Below, piece by piece: positions 32,742 through 42,372 of a stretch of DNA of 64,000 bases. Source of the DNA: Caldilineaceae bacterium. GTDB taxonomy: Bacteria > Chloroflexota > Anaerolineae > Caldilineales > Caldilineaceae. Position numbers and translations under genes: made by a program. The DNA lies in NCBI GenBank assembly GCA_020634755.1, contig JACKBC010000028.1, positions 1 through 64,000 of the forward strand, in the 5' to 3' direction. The notes beneath the pieces were generated by a model, which made no database searches, was not told the origin of the DNA, and saw nothing but the letters and a program-made list of their open reading frames with translations. Numbering within the stretch: the stretch's first letter is position 1; each line of letters opens with the position of its first letter.

Positions 32742-34805
32742 ATGCCTCAAAATCTGTGGAATGAAGCGGAAGCGGCAGCCAATCCAGCACTGGATGGGCT
32801 GGTTTACCGCAGCAACCTGCTAGGCCGCGACCGCGCCGTTGTCAATATATATGGCGGCAATACCAGCGTTAAACTCACCGAAAAGGACCATTTGGGCCGC
32901 GATGTCCAGGTGCTTTGGGTCAAAGGCTCGGGCAGCGACGTAGCCACCATTGCCGAAAAAGGCTTTGCCGGGCTGCGCCAGCAGGAAATTTTGCCGCTCA
33001 TGCAGCGCGACGCTATGAGCGACGAAGAGATGGTCGAATATCTCTCCTATTGTACTCATGCACTGGGCCGGCCGCGCCAATCCATTGAAACGCTGCTCCA
33101 TGCCTTTACACCCGCCGTTCATGTGGATCATACGCACCCCGATGCCGTGATCAGCCTGGCGTGCGCTGAGGGAGGGCAGGAACTCTGTCGCCAACTGTGG
33201 GGCGAGCGCATGGTGTGGGTGGATTATATTCGCCCTGGCTTTACGCTGAGCAAATGGATCGGTGAAGGCATCCGCGCCAATGCCAAGGCCGATCTGGTCG
33301 TCATGGGCAAACATGGGTTGGTCACCTGGGGTGACGACGCCCGCAGCTGCTATGATCAGAGCATCCGGGTGATTCAGGAGGCCGAAGACTTTATTGAGAG
33401 CAAGCGAAATGGACGCAAGATCTTCCCAGGTGCGACGGTTGTGACCATGGATGCTGCACAGCGTCAGGAAGTGCTTAGCCGCGTATTGCCTCATTTACGC
33501 GGGCTGGTGAGCGCGCAGCGCCCGGCCATCTTGTCCTATGACGATGGCGCCGACGTGCTCGACTTTGTCAACAGCGCGGGCAGCGCCCACCTTTCGCAGG
33601 TCGGTGCGGCCTGCCCCGATCATTTGGTGCACACCAAGCGACAGCCCCTCTTTGTGGATTGGACGCCGGCGCAGAATACAGATGCACTTTTGGACACCTT
33701 GACCAGCGCCGTGGCCCAATTTGGCCAGGACTATCAGGCTTATTTTGACCGCTGTAGCCAGCCCGGCGATCAAATTCGCGACCCATATCCACGCGTGATC
33801 TTGATTCCCGGTCTGGGCATGATCAACACGGGCGCCGACGCCCAGGCCGCGAACGTGAGCAGCCAGCTCTACCACCGCGCCATCAGCGTAGCCGGCGGCA
33901 GCCAGGCGCTCAGCAGCTTTGTCAGCCTGACCGAACAGGAGGCGTTTGACGTCGAATATTGGCCGCTGGAATTATACAAACTGAGCCTCAAGCCGCCGCC
34001 CAAGGAAATGGAAGGCCGCGTGGCCTTGGTGACCGGCGGGGCGTCTGGCATTGGCCGCGCCATTGCCCAACGGTTGGCGCAAGATGGAGCCCACGTGGCC
34101 ATCTTAGACATCAATTTGGAGGGCGCACAGCAGGTAGCCGAAGGGTTGATCCAGAAGTACGGCCACAAGCGCGCCATGGCGCTGCACTGCAACGTGACGG
34201 ATGAAGCGGCGGTGCAGGAAGCATTCCGGCAGGTCACGCTCACCTATGGCGGCGTGGATGTAGTGGTGAGCAATGCCGGCATTGCTTTTGCCGCGCCCAT
34301 TGAAGAGACCACGCTGAGCGATTGGAACCGCACCATGTCAATTCTGGGAACCGGCTATTTCTTGATTAGCCGGGCCGCGGTTGACTTGTGGAAAAAGCAG
34401 AACATGGGCGGTAGCCTGGTCTACATTGCCAGCAAAAACAGCGTCTTTGCCGGTCGCAACGCCGCGGCTTACAGCGCCGTCAAAGCGGCCGAGCTACACA
34501 TGGCGCGCTGTCTAGCCGAGGAAGGCGGGGCCTTTGGCATACGCGTCAATGCGGTGCTGCCGGATGCCGTTTTGCAGGGCAGCGGTATTTGGGAAGGCGG
34601 TTGGCGCGAGGCGCGCGCGGCCAGCTATGGCATTAAACCAGAGGAGTTGGACGATTACTATCGCAAGCGCACTACATTACGCGTCAACGTATATCCAGAA
34701 GACATTGCCGAAGCCGTCAGCTTTTTTGCTGGTCCACGGGCCGCCAAGACCACCGGCGGCGCAATGACGGTCGACGGCGGCGTGGCGGGCGCCTATTTGC
34801 GCTAG
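32742..34805 (+). CDS. rhaD: Bifunctional rhamnulose-1-phosphate aldolase/short-chain dehydrogenase
   Basis: 687 aa from ATG 32742 (GGAG 8 bases before). Residues 1 to about 420 are class II aldolase/adducin type (NIYGGNTSVKL, WVKGSGSDVATI, metal His in AVHVDHTHPDA, MGKHGLVTWG). Residues about 425-687 are an SDR: VTGGASGIGRAIAQRL, VSNAGIAFAAP, catalytic YSAVKAAE, and TTGGAMTVDGG. The enzyme cleaves rhamnulose-1-phosphate to DHAP and lactaldehyde and oxidises lactaldehyde. It completes rhamnose breakdown; the operon ends here at a strong terminator. Confidence 0.94.
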   Translation: MPQNLWNEAEAAANPALDGLVYRSNLLGRDRAVVNIYGGNTSVKLTEKDHLGRDVQVLWVKGSGSDVATIAEKGFAGLRQQEILPLMQRDAMSDEEMVEYLSYCTHALGRPRQSIETLLHAFTPAVHVDHTHPDAVISLACAEGGQELCRQLWGERMVWVDYIRPGFTLSKWIGEGIRANAKADLVVMGKHGLVTWGDDARSCYDQSIRVIQEAEDFIESKRNGRKIFPGATVVTMDAAQRQEVLSRVLPHLRGLVSAQRPAILSYDDGADVLDFVNSAGSAHLSQVGAACPDHLVHTKRQPLFVDWTPAQNTDALLDTLTSAVAQFGQDYQAYFDRCSQPGDQIRDPYPRVILIPGLGMINTGADAQAANVSSQLYHRAISVAGGSQALSSFVSLTEQEAFDVEYWPLELYKLSLKPPPKEMEGRVALVTGGASGIGRAIAQRLAQDGAHVAILDINLEGAQQVAEGLIQKYGHKRAMALHCNVTDEAAVQEAFRQVTLTYGGVDVVVSNAGIAFAAPIEETTLSDWNRTMSILGTGYFLISRAAVDLWKKQNMGGSLVYIASKNSVFAGRNAAAYSAVKAAELHMARCLAEEGGAFGIRVNAVLPDAVLQGSGIWEGGWREARAASYGIKPEELDDYYRKRTTLRVNVYPEDIAEAVSFFAGPRAAKTTGGAMTVDGGVAGAYLR

Positions 34806-34888
34806 CAAGTGCAAGCATTCGGCCCTGGCGCTGCCCCAATGAACCAGGCGAGGCGCCTGTTCAATGGCCAGTCAGTTTCAGTTTATGT

Positions 34889-34917
34889 GAGACGCGGTGA
34901 AGACCGCGTCTCTTTTT
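34889..34917 (+). terminator. Intrinsic terminator of the rhamnose operon
   Basis: GAGACGCGGT-GAAG-ACCGCGTCTC, a perfect 10-bp stem with a tetraloop, followed by five T. It starts 84 bases after the rhaD stop. Confidence 0.93.
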
Positions 34918-35017
34918 ATTTGTGCGCTTTTTTACGGTTGCAAAACGTTCACCGTATGAATGCAGTGCATATATCGTACGCGTTTTTAGTCTCAGCTAGT
35001 ACTTTAGTCCTACTCAC

Positions 35018-35041
35018 ATTATACTGCATATGCTGTATAAT
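35018..35041. promoter_or_regulatory. 24-bp palindrome containing TATAAT on both strands
   Basis: Left half ATTATACTGCAT and right half ATGCTGTATAAT; only one symmetric position pair fails. TATAAT reads outward on each strand, so it could serve divergent or single promoters or an operator. It lies 289 bases before the GAF/HD gene. Between 34918 and 35329 I found no gene; GTGGAACACA-type direct repeats occur at 35245-35275. Confidence 0.45.
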
Positions 35042-35329
35042 GTTGTACAGTGGCCTTAAACTCGCTAACCATTGTACCTATGCAGCCTCTTGCGCTGCCA
35101 AACGCCGTGCATATAATTGCCGCGCCTGGGCGGAGTTTCGCTGCTGGCAAGCCAGTTGTGTTGTCGAAGTCACAATATGCAAACGCAAACAAAGCCGCAC
35201 GGGAAAAAACGTAGCCACACGAGCTTTTCGCATTAGGAATACATTGTGGAACACATTGTGGAACACGTCGGGAAACACGCTACGCGCCACAAGCCGTATC
35301 TTTTCTATCACACAGTAAAGACGGGATTT

Positions 35330-37426
35330 ATGTCTCTATTTGAACGCATTTCAGATCAAGTGCATTCGATTGAATCGCGGCTGAATTCCTTGCGCAAAGA
35401 GCTGGAAGACGCCAAGGTATCGGATATTGCCATTGATGCCGCGCGCGGAGAGGTGGATGCCTCGGCGAAGGCGATTAAACGCAGCATTGGCCAGCTCAAT
35501 CTTTTCTATGAAATTCTTCTACAGCTAGACAATGACGGGCTGACGTTACACGCAGCAATTGCGCGGGCGCTGCAATACATCTGGCAAAAGATCCCTTTGA
35601 GCTATGCCGTCCTTATTCTGGGCGAAGCAGAGTTGGGACCTTATCATTATAAGGAAATGCATGGGATCGAAACAGCAAAGGAATATCTGGGCAAAGAGTG
35701 TCCTTTTCCACTATCAGGCGTATTGGCCCAAACCCTGCTGCGCAAGTCTGACCCCGCGGCGCCAGATTATCTGTGCATAAATGATATTCGGGCCCAACAG
35801 AGCCCCGCTGTCGAAGAATTCCCGTGGTTGCCCCGCCACGGCTCTATATTAATTTTACCCTTGCGGCTCGACAATTCTAGTTTGGCCAAAGGCGTTCTCA
35901 TGCTGGGGCGCAGCGTGCAAGATGGCTTTGCAGATGCACAGATGCGCCGTGAATTTCAAGATATGACCAAAAATCTCGTGCATTTAATCTCCTATGCACA
36001 GATACGGCATGAGTTAACCCGGCAGACCGAGCAGTTGATCAATGTCCAGCTGGCCACGCGCGAAATTGCCGGCGCCCAAAGCGTAAACGACGTGCTTCGG
36101 ATTCTCACGCTTAAAATTGGGGAAATGATTAGAGATGTTGATGTAGCAGTCTATTTGCGCAGCACGGAAGCCATCTATGATTCACACATAGACCCCCATG
36201 AACCCGCACTGTATTTATGCGAAAACAACACCTATCTGCATCAGCGACCACTCCCGGCGCAGCTACAGCAAATGTTTGCGTGGACCATGCGCGTGGGCGA
36301 ACCTGTCTTCTATTATCCTGCGCGCTTGGAGACCGAACCAGAACATCCTTATTATTGCGCGTCGGGCTCGGGCATGGTGGTGCCCATTGTGGGCAGAGAA
36401 TATACCTTTGGCGTTATTCAATTGTTGGGACGCGATGAAGCACGCGTGCTGGATGAAACGGATACATTGGTCATGCGGTCCATTGCCAACACGGTTGCCA
36501 TAGCGCTTAAAAGTGTGGATCTAGATGCCGGCAAAGTACAGTCCCAAATTAGCTCGCTACAAACGCTGATTGCACTGGCGGAAGAGCAAACGGGCCTATT
36601 TGCTGACCACAGCCAACGCGTGGCGCACAATGCCAGTTTGATCGCACGCCGACTGGGCGTAGATGACAAAACCTGGTCGCAAATTCGGACGGCCGCAGCG
36701 CTCCACAATGTAAGTATGTTGGTTAGCCCCGCCCAAGAGCGCTGTAAAAAAGCAGGTGAATGCCATGACGATTGGCCGCGCCAAATTGACCGCAGTAGTT
36801 CCTTGCTGCGCCAAATCCAATTTGATGCGGCGATTATTCAGCTGATTGAAGCAGCGGCGCGCCCATTTAGCATTCACGAAATGTTTCAGGCAGCAGACAT
36901 AGATTCAGAGGCAGATTCAGACTTAGATAACTTAGAATTAGATGACTTAGAATTAGATGACTTAGGAATAGATGATTCAGAATTAAACAACATGACAGAA
37001 GACAGTCATGTTTTGCACAGCGACAGCTCTTTTGACAATGCCTCTTTTAGCAATGACTCTTTTGACAATGACTCTTTTGACAATGCCTCTTTGGGTCACG
37101 ACACAGCTACTGAACAAGCCGAATATCTCGCTGCTGCCATGAACACGCATCGCAATTTAGGCGCGACAAACCAGCTTTTTGTTCTCCCCAATGCCTCAAT
37201 CATCGGGGCGCAGATCATTCGGCTGGCAGACATGTTCGACACTTGGGCCTGTACAACGTCCCGCCGCCCCGTTCACGCGCTTGAGACTCAACTTCAATAT
37301 CTCAATGCACACGCGGATATCACCTTTGAGCCACATTTAATCGCCCTCTTCCAAACTCTCCTCCAAGAGGAGCAACTGCTTCTGCCCAAACGAGCACAAA
37401 AGCAGTTCACTCTTTCCCGTGTTTGA
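35330..37426 (+). CDS. GAF-domain protein with degenerate HD-type domain and acidic low-complexity insert
   Basis: 698 aa from ATG 35330. An N-terminal coiled segment (about 1-60) is followed by one GAF-like domain (about 65-230), a second near 240-390, then an HD-GYP-like helical domain starting DHSQRVAHNASLIARRLGV. The expected HDxGK is AALHNVSML, so the metal Asp is Asn (N460) and catalysis is doubtful. Between about residues 520 and 590 lies an Asp/Ser/Asn/Leu-rich insert of short repeats (NLELDDLELDD, SFDNDSFDNAS). The C-terminus resumes with ADMFDTWACTTSRRP like the distal HD-GYP helices. Probably a cytoplasmic sensor or scaffold. Confidence 0.72.
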   Translation: MSLFERISDQVHSIESRLNSLRKELEDAKVSDIAIDAARGEVDASAKAIKRSIGQLNLFYEILLQLDNDGLTLHAAIARALQYIWQKIPLSYAVLILGEAELGPYHYKEMHGIETAKEYLGKECPFPLSGVLAQTLLRKSDPAAPDYLCINDIRAQQSPAVEEFPWLPRHGSILILPLRLDNSSLAKGVLMLGRSVQDGFADAQMRREFQDMTKNLVHLISYAQIRHELTRQTEQLINVQLATREIAGAQSVNDVLRILTLKIGEMIRDVDVAVYLRSTEAIYDSHIDPHEPALYLCENNTYLHQRPLPAQLQQMFAWTMRVGEPVFYYPARLETEPEHPYYCASGSGMVVPIVGREYTFGVIQLLGRDEARVLDETDTLVMRSIANTVAIALKSVDLDAGKVQSQISSLQTLIALAEEQTGLFADHSQRVAHNASLIARRLGVDDKTWSQIRTAAALHNVSMLVSPAQERCKKAGECHDDWPRQIDRSSSLLRQIQFDAAIIQLIEAAARPFSIHEMFQAADIDSEADSDLDNLELDDLELDDLGIDDSELNNMTEDSHVLHSDSSFDNASFSNDSFDNDSFDNASLGHDTATEQAEYLAAAMNTHRNLGATNQLFVLPNASIIGAQIIRLADMFDTWACTTSRRPVHALETQLQYLNAHADITFEPHLIALFQTLLQEEQLLLPKRAQKQFTLSRV

Positions 37427-37440
37427 AACGCCAATTGCAA

Positions 37441-37470
37441 AGTAAACACATACAAACTTTACTGTTTTTT
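37441..37470 (+). terminator. Weak terminator after the GAF/HD gene
   Basis: AGTAAA (37441-37446) pairs with TTTACT (37458-37463), followed by G and six T. The short stem makes it a weak candidate. Confidence 0.45.
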
Positions 37471-37689
37471 CTCATTTGTACAAATTTGTCCCTCAATTTC
37501 TGTAGATGGTACTATATACGAACCCCTGAATTGTAGGCGAGTTAACGCAAGCCTTGCGCAAACGTTAGTTTGGCGGCGATCTGCGCTGCTTCGGCCAACG
37601 CGGCTTGTCGTAAGCTACCTACATTATATTGCTGGAACAGAATGGGAATTGCTGGTCAACGCCAAGCGATCATAATCCCCATACTCAGT

Positions 37690-37772
37690 AGATCACAACG
37701 GCGCAAGATAGGCCCGGATTCACCAATCGAGACCGGATGCCTGTGTCGTCAACACCGTAGTGGTGTACTGAT
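37690..37772. repeat. CGCAACGG/CCGTTGCG family element, diverged copy
   Basis: Shares GATC-CAACGGC-CAAGATAGG, GGATTCACCAATCGA and GTCAACACCG-GGTGTA with copies at 56371 and 56566. Ends 120 bases before the subtilase start. The remainder of 37471-37892 shows no gene. Confidence 0.65.
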
Positions 37773-37892
37773 ACGCTGTCACAGCCCCCCAACCCTTTCA
37801 CGCAGTAACGTTGTGCTTTGCTGTATTTACGTAAAATTGCGCTGTAGCCAAATCAGTTTGAACGTTTATTGCATTTTCCCAAGGAGAATCTA

Positions 37893-40800
37893 ATGGCTCG
37901 AAAACGTTTTTCAGCAGCGATTGTTTTGATGCTGCTTTTCAATCTGCTGTTGGCGCCAACAGCATGGGCGGTTGAAGAAACACCAACCGTCAGCGATGGC
38001 CCAGCCGCATCCCCTGCATCACCCACGGTCTCGCACCGGCTGATTGTGCAGCTGCGTTCGCCCTCGCTGGCCGAGGCGTACGGAGACTCTGTCCAGGCCG
38101 CCAGCGTGGATGGCAAATTGGATGTAACCGCCGCTAGCGCCCAGGCCTATGTGGCGCAGCTTCAGGCAGAACAGGCCGCCTTTATGACCAATTTGCAGAG
38201 CACGCTGCCCACCGCCACGCTCAGCAAATACATTAACGAAGCAGGCGCGGCCAAAGAGGCAACCTATCAGGTTGTCTTCAACGGCATGTCTATTGACCCC
38301 GGTGCGACCGACCGTGACGCCGCCATGCGCAGCTTGCTCAGCATGCCAAACGTCAAGGCGGTCTATGCCGATCGCGCCTATAGCACGCAGCTTTACACAA
38401 GCACGCAGCTAATCAATGCACCGGCCGTTTGGAACAGCCCGGGCATTGGCGGCATTGAACATGCCGGCGCCGGCATCAAGGTGGCCTCGATGGACGGCGG
38501 TGTGCATCACCTGGCGCCCATGATGGACGGCACTGGCTACGAATATCCAGCCGGCTACGGGCCCAATGGCTTGGGGCTAACGGCCAATAACAACGGCAAA
38601 ATCATTGCCTCGCGCGTCTACTTCCGCAACTGGGATCCGCCAGCGCCTGGTGATGAAAATCCGTGGCCGGGCGAAAACGGTACTTCGCACGGGATGCACA
38701 CCTCCTCCACAGCGGCGGGTGATGTGGTTACGGCCACCTATAATGGCTTCAATGTGGGCCAAATTAGCGGTGTGGCGCCCAAAGCCTACGTCATGAGCTA
38801 TCGCGTCTTCTACGCCAGCGTCAACGGCAACGAATCTTTTTATACCACCGAAGGCATTGCGGCGCTGGAAGATATTGTGAAAGATGGCGCCGACGTGCTC
38901 AACAACTCATGGGGTGAAGGACCTACGGCGGTTGGCGGCGAATTCGATCCGCTGGATATGGCGCTGATTAACGCCGTGCGCGCCGGCATCTTTGTTTCCA
39001 TGTCGGCAGGCAACTCTGGTCCCGGGCTGGGAACGGGTGACCATCCATCCTCAGATTACATCAACGTGGCCGCCAGCACCACTTCGGGTACACTGGCCGC
39101 AGGCAAAGTGGGCGTCACAGATGAGGCTTCGCTGCAAGAACTGGCCTTCTCCGGAGCCAATTTTGGCGCACCGCTGCCCATTGGCCAGGTTGTAGAGTAT
39201 TCATACCTGCCCGCAGCGGCTGTGGATCCCGCCAATGTAGAGGGCTGTAATCCGTGGCCGGCAAACACCTTTACAGGCAAAGCAGCGCTGATTTCGCGCG
39301 GCGCCTGTGAATTTGGCCTCAAAGTGCTGAACGCGGAACAAGGCGGCGCCGAATTTGTGGTGGTGTACAATCACGCCGCGGGCGGTGATGGCTTAATCAA
39401 TATGGGCGCCGGCGCGGTGGGCGATCAGGTGACCATTTCGTCTATCTTCATTGGGCAAACCAATGGGTTGGCGCTAGTCGACTTTTACAATACCAATGGC
39501 GCCGACGCATCCGTTCTTGTGTTGGATACCGTAGCCTTCCAGGCCGGCAATACGCCGGATCAGATTATTAGCTTTAGCAGCCGCGGCCCCTCCGTGGGCA
39601 ACGTCCTAAAGCCCGATATTGCGGCGCCTGGCGTCAACATTCTGGCTCAGGGCTACACCGAAGGCGTTACTGGCGAAGCGCGTCATCTGGGCTATGGACA
39701 GGCTTCCGGCACGTCCATGGCGGCGCCCCATGTAACCGGCGCCGCGGCGCTGCTCATGCAGCTGCACAACAACTGGTCCACAGCCGATATCAAGTCGGCC
39801 ATGATGTCGACCTCTAAATATATAGATATGTACAACGACGACGGCACGCCGGCCCAGCCGCTGGATATGGGCGCCGGTCGCTTGGATGTGGCTGCCGCCA
39901 TGGACCCCGGTGTCCTGCTCAGCCCACCCAGCTTGAGCTATGGGGTTGTGCCCACCGGCACGCAGATGACCATTGCCGTCAACGTGACGGGTGTGGCCAC
40001 CACTACCGAAACCTACACCACAAGCACGCTCTACACGGGCAATGGCTTTACCTCCACCACAGACCTGCCGGGCTTTAGCATTACGCCGGCATCGATTAGC
40101 GTGGCGCCAGGTGAAACCAAGACGATTTCGGTCACTTTTGATTCGACGACCGGCGCCGGTATGGGTGAAAACCAGGGCTACATTTTGTTGACCGGTGATG
40201 GCGGCCACAATGCGCACATGCCCGCCTGGGCGCGCGTCACCCCCGCCATGAAGAAAGCCGATGTGCTGCTGCTCGACAACGACCTGAGCGCGCTGGCGCC
40301 CATTGCCGATCAGCTTGGCATTCCGGTTTTGCCAGACTATCAGGGCTATTACACGCAAACGTTGTCCTCGCTGGGCTACAGCTATGAAGTATGGGATGTG
40401 GATGCCCACGCCCTGGATGCGTTTACCGTACCGGAGCCGGCCGAGCTGTTTGCCTACGACGCCGTCATCTACTTCACGGGCGACAACTATCTCCAGGTGC
40501 TGTCCGATGCCGATCAATACCGCTTGACCGAATTTGTCAACAACGGTGGCATCCTCATTGCCATGGGGCAGGATCTGGCTAGCGCCTTGGCATCCAGCGC
40601 CACAGACGATGGACAATTTTTGTACAACGTCATGTTGGGCGCCAACTACTTGCAGGACAGCGTTACCGCCAACCAGCTCCCCGTGCTGCCCGCAGTACCG
40701 TCTGAAGAGGCGCCATACGCCTTCCGCAGCATGGTGCTGGACTTGACCGGCGTGGACCACTTTGTGGGTCACTTTGGTCTAGACGGACTGCAAGAATCGC

Positions 40801-41780
40801 CGCCGGTAACGACGACCACATTGGCCACGGCCACGGTGGCGCTCGATGCCTCTACGGGCATTCTTGACTACGAAGTCGAAGTGGCCGTGAGCAGCCCCAT
40901 GACCTTAACCGCCTCTCACATCCATTCGGGTACGGTCGGCGTCAGCGGACCGGTGATGTATCCGCTCTTTACAACCCCGGTCTTTGTGACGGACACATAC
41001 ACGTTTGGCGGCTCGCTGCTGGTGGATGGCGGCGACATTGGCCAGATTCTAAGCGGTGGTACATACATTAACGTTCACAGCAACCAGAACCCCAGTGGCG
41101 AAGTGCGCGGTCAGGTCATGCTCTCCGGCGTGGGTGATGGCGCCAGCAATCAATATTACATTGACGAGATCATGGCTCAGCCACCGCTGGTTGACGTGGG
41201 TGACCCGAACATGCCGGAAGAGTTGGCGCAATATGTGGCTCTGTTCCGCTATGCGGGCGCCAACAACGTGGAAGATGGCATTATCGGCACCTCGAACCGC
41301 GAGCAGCCATCGTTGGAAAAGAACGGCCTGAGCTGGATCGGACGTACGGCATATACGACGTTTGGTCTGGAAGGCGTCAACAATACAGCAAACTCAACCA
41401 GCCGTGAAGAACTGCTGGGTACGCTGCTGGATTGGGGTTTTGATGAGCCAACCGTCTCTATTTCCAATACCACGGTGGTTACGGAAGCCAGCAAGGTGGT
41501 CACCTTTGACGCCGCTGTCTCGTCCAATATTACGGGCACCATGGGTGTCACTTACCGCTGGGACTTTGGCGACGGCAGCCCGATTACGCATGTGTTTAAC
41601 ACATCGCAAGCCAGCCACACCTACTTCTGCACAGCCGAAAATAGCTATACGGTCCGTGTAGAAGCCACAGATTCGCTGGGCAATGTAGCCATTGGCAGCC
41701 TGGATGTTACGCCGGGCGATAGCTGTACTTCGCCCTCGGAATTGGTAAAACCGTTCTACATGCCGCTCATTATGAAGTAG
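37893..41780 (+). CDS. Secreted subtilisin-like serine protease with PA, CHRD and PKD domains
   Basis: 1295 aa from ATG 37893 (AAGGAG 6 bases before). Signal peptide ending TAWA; I9-type propeptide (SHRLIVQLRSP). S8 catalytic residues: D201 in VASMDGGV (DGG instead of the usual DTG), H266 in TSHGMHTSS and S608 in GTSMAAPHVTGAAAL, with oxyanion Asn in SAGNSGPG. A PA domain (TGKAALISRGACEF) is inserted before the Ser motif. C-terminal: CHRD-like (TATVALDASTGILDYEVEV with ASHIHSG), then PKD (YRWDFGDGSP). It ends PFYMPLIMK, the same tail type as the FG-GAP protein. Extracellular protein degradation is likely. Confidence 0.92.
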   Translation: MARKRFSAAIVLMLLFNLLLAPTAWAVEETPTVSDGPAASPASPTVSHRLIVQLRSPSLAEAYGDSVQAASVDGKLDVTAASAQAYVAQLQAEQAAFMTNLQSTLPTATLSKYINEAGAAKEATYQVVFNGMSIDPGATDRDAAMRSLLSMPNVKAVYADRAYSTQLYTSTQLINAPAVWNSPGIGGIEHAGAGIKVASMDGGVHHLAPMMDGTGYEYPAGYGPNGLGLTANNNGKIIASRVYFRNWDPPAPGDENPWPGENGTSHGMHTSSTAAGDVVTATYNGFNVGQISGVAPKAYVMSYRVFYASVNGNESFYTTEGIAALEDIVKDGADVLNNSWGEGPTAVGGEFDPLDMALINAVRAGIFVSMSAGNSGPGLGTGDHPSSDYINVAASTTSGTLAAGKVGVTDEASLQELAFSGANFGAPLPIGQVVEYSYLPAAAVDPANVEGCNPWPANTFTGKAALISRGACEFGLKVLNAEQGGAEFVVVYNHAAGGDGLINMGAGAVGDQVTISSIFIGQTNGLALVDFYNTNGADASVLVLDTVAFQAGNTPDQIISFSSRGPSVGNVLKPDIAAPGVNILAQGYTEGVTGEARHLGYGQASGTSMAAPHVTGAAALLMQLHNNWSTADIKSAMMSTSKYIDMYNDDGTPAQPLDMGAGRLDVAAAMDPGVLLSPPSLSYGVVPTGTQMTIAVNVTGVATTTETYTTSTLYTGNGFTSTTDLPGFSITPASISVAPGETKTISVTFDSTTGAGMGENQGYILLTGDGGHNAHMPAWARVTPAMKKADVLLLDNDLSALAPIADQLGIPVLPDYQGYYTQTLSSLGYSYEVWDVDAHALDAFTVPEPAELFAYDAVIYFTGDNYLQVLSDADQYRLTEFVNNGGILIAMGQDLASALASSATDDGQFLYNVMLGANYLQDSVTANQLPVLPAVPSEEAPYAFRSMVLDLTGVDHFVGHFGLDGLQESPPVTTTTLATATVALDASTGILDYEVEVAVSSPMTLTASHIHSGTVGVSGPVMYPLFTTPVFVTDTYTFGGSLLVDGGDIGQILSGGTYINVHSNQNPSGEVRGQVMLSGVGDGASNQYYIDEIMAQPPLVDVGDPNMPEELAQYVALFRYAGANNVEDGIIGTSNREQPSLEKNGLSWIGRTAYTTFGLEGVNNTANSTSREELLGTLLDWGFDEPTVSISNTTVVTEASKVVTFDAAVSSNITGTMGVTYRWDFGDGSPITHVFNTSQASHTYFCTAENSYTVRVEATDSLGNVAIGSLDVTPGDSCTSPSELVKPFYMPLIMK

Positions 41781-41807
41781 CCAACAGTGATGGCTAAATG
41801 AGCCAAT

Positions 41808-41850
41808 AAAAAAGAGGGGGCAAGCAAATCTTGCCCCCTCTTTTTTTAGA
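41808..41850 (+). terminator. Intrinsic terminator of the subtilase gene
   Basis: AAGAGGGGGCAAG pairs with CTTGCCCCCTCTT (13 bp, loop CAAAT), followed by a T-run. Starts about 30 bases after the stop codon. Confidence 0.92.
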
Positions 41851-41915
41851 ATCAGTGCAGAGTGTATCTACTTCTTTATGCTCGGCTTTGCATGAAAATC
41901 GATGTGACCAGCACA

Positions 41916-41978
41916 GAAAATCGTTTTTTCTAAAGCAACAACTTCTAAAAATCCGGTTTTCATCTTAACCAACCGCAG
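41916..41978. repeat. Diverged copy of the GAGAATCGG/CCGGTTCTC inverted element
   Basis: Shares GAAAATCG, ATCCGGTTTTCATCTTAACC and ACCGCAG with 25607-25672. Weakly conserved. Confidence 0.4.
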
Positions 41979-42003
41979 CTTGGCCGCCCACAACATGAGG
42001 CGC

Positions 42004-42303
42004 TTACATCTGAAATCGCCCAGAATCGGCCACTATTTTTTGGGTGTAATTAATGACATAGGCCTGCAATTTACTTTGCAAGCGTTTCCAGCTTTCATTC
42101 TGCATCACCTCTAAAAGCCGCTCGCGACTATCTACAACCACGCTGGCATACATTTGCGGCCCTTCCCCATACATGGTATACAGAATTTCGGTGGGTTCGA
42201 TCCCAAGTTTCATCAGGCGCGGGGCAAACTCTCGCACCATAAATTCAGAGAAATCCTGTTCCCTGCCAATTTTTATGTCCCATTGCATTAACAGCTTGAC
42301 CAT
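42004..42303 (-). CDS. Small conserved-looking protein, possible dimeric alpha/beta barrel
   Basis: 99 aa from ATG 42303 (MVKLLMQWDIKIG); a start at 42330 adds nine residues. The pattern of a strand, REQDFSEFMVREFAPRLMKLG helix, strand ILYTMYGEGPQMYASVVV, then two helices resembles ferredoxin-like alpha/beta barrel (ABM-like) small proteins, but I do not recognise a named family. Divergent from the downstream large membrane-anchored protein, sharing a short intergenic region. Confidence 0.65.
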   Translation of the reverse strand: MVKLLMQWDIKIGREQDFSEFMVREFAPRLMKLGIEPTEILYTMYGEGPQMYASVVVDSRERLLEVMQNESWKRLQSKLQAYVINYTQKIVADSGRFQM

Positions 42304-42372
42304 GAAATTCAGGCCTGTCCTTTCATCCAAATAGTTAGGCTTTCCAAGGTTATCGAGAATTACTTTTCTGGA

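Noticed and set aside
34809..35318. Long plus-strand frame after rhaD
   Set aside because: It runs through the rhamnose terminator and the palindrome, has unusual Cys-rich composition and no ribosome site.
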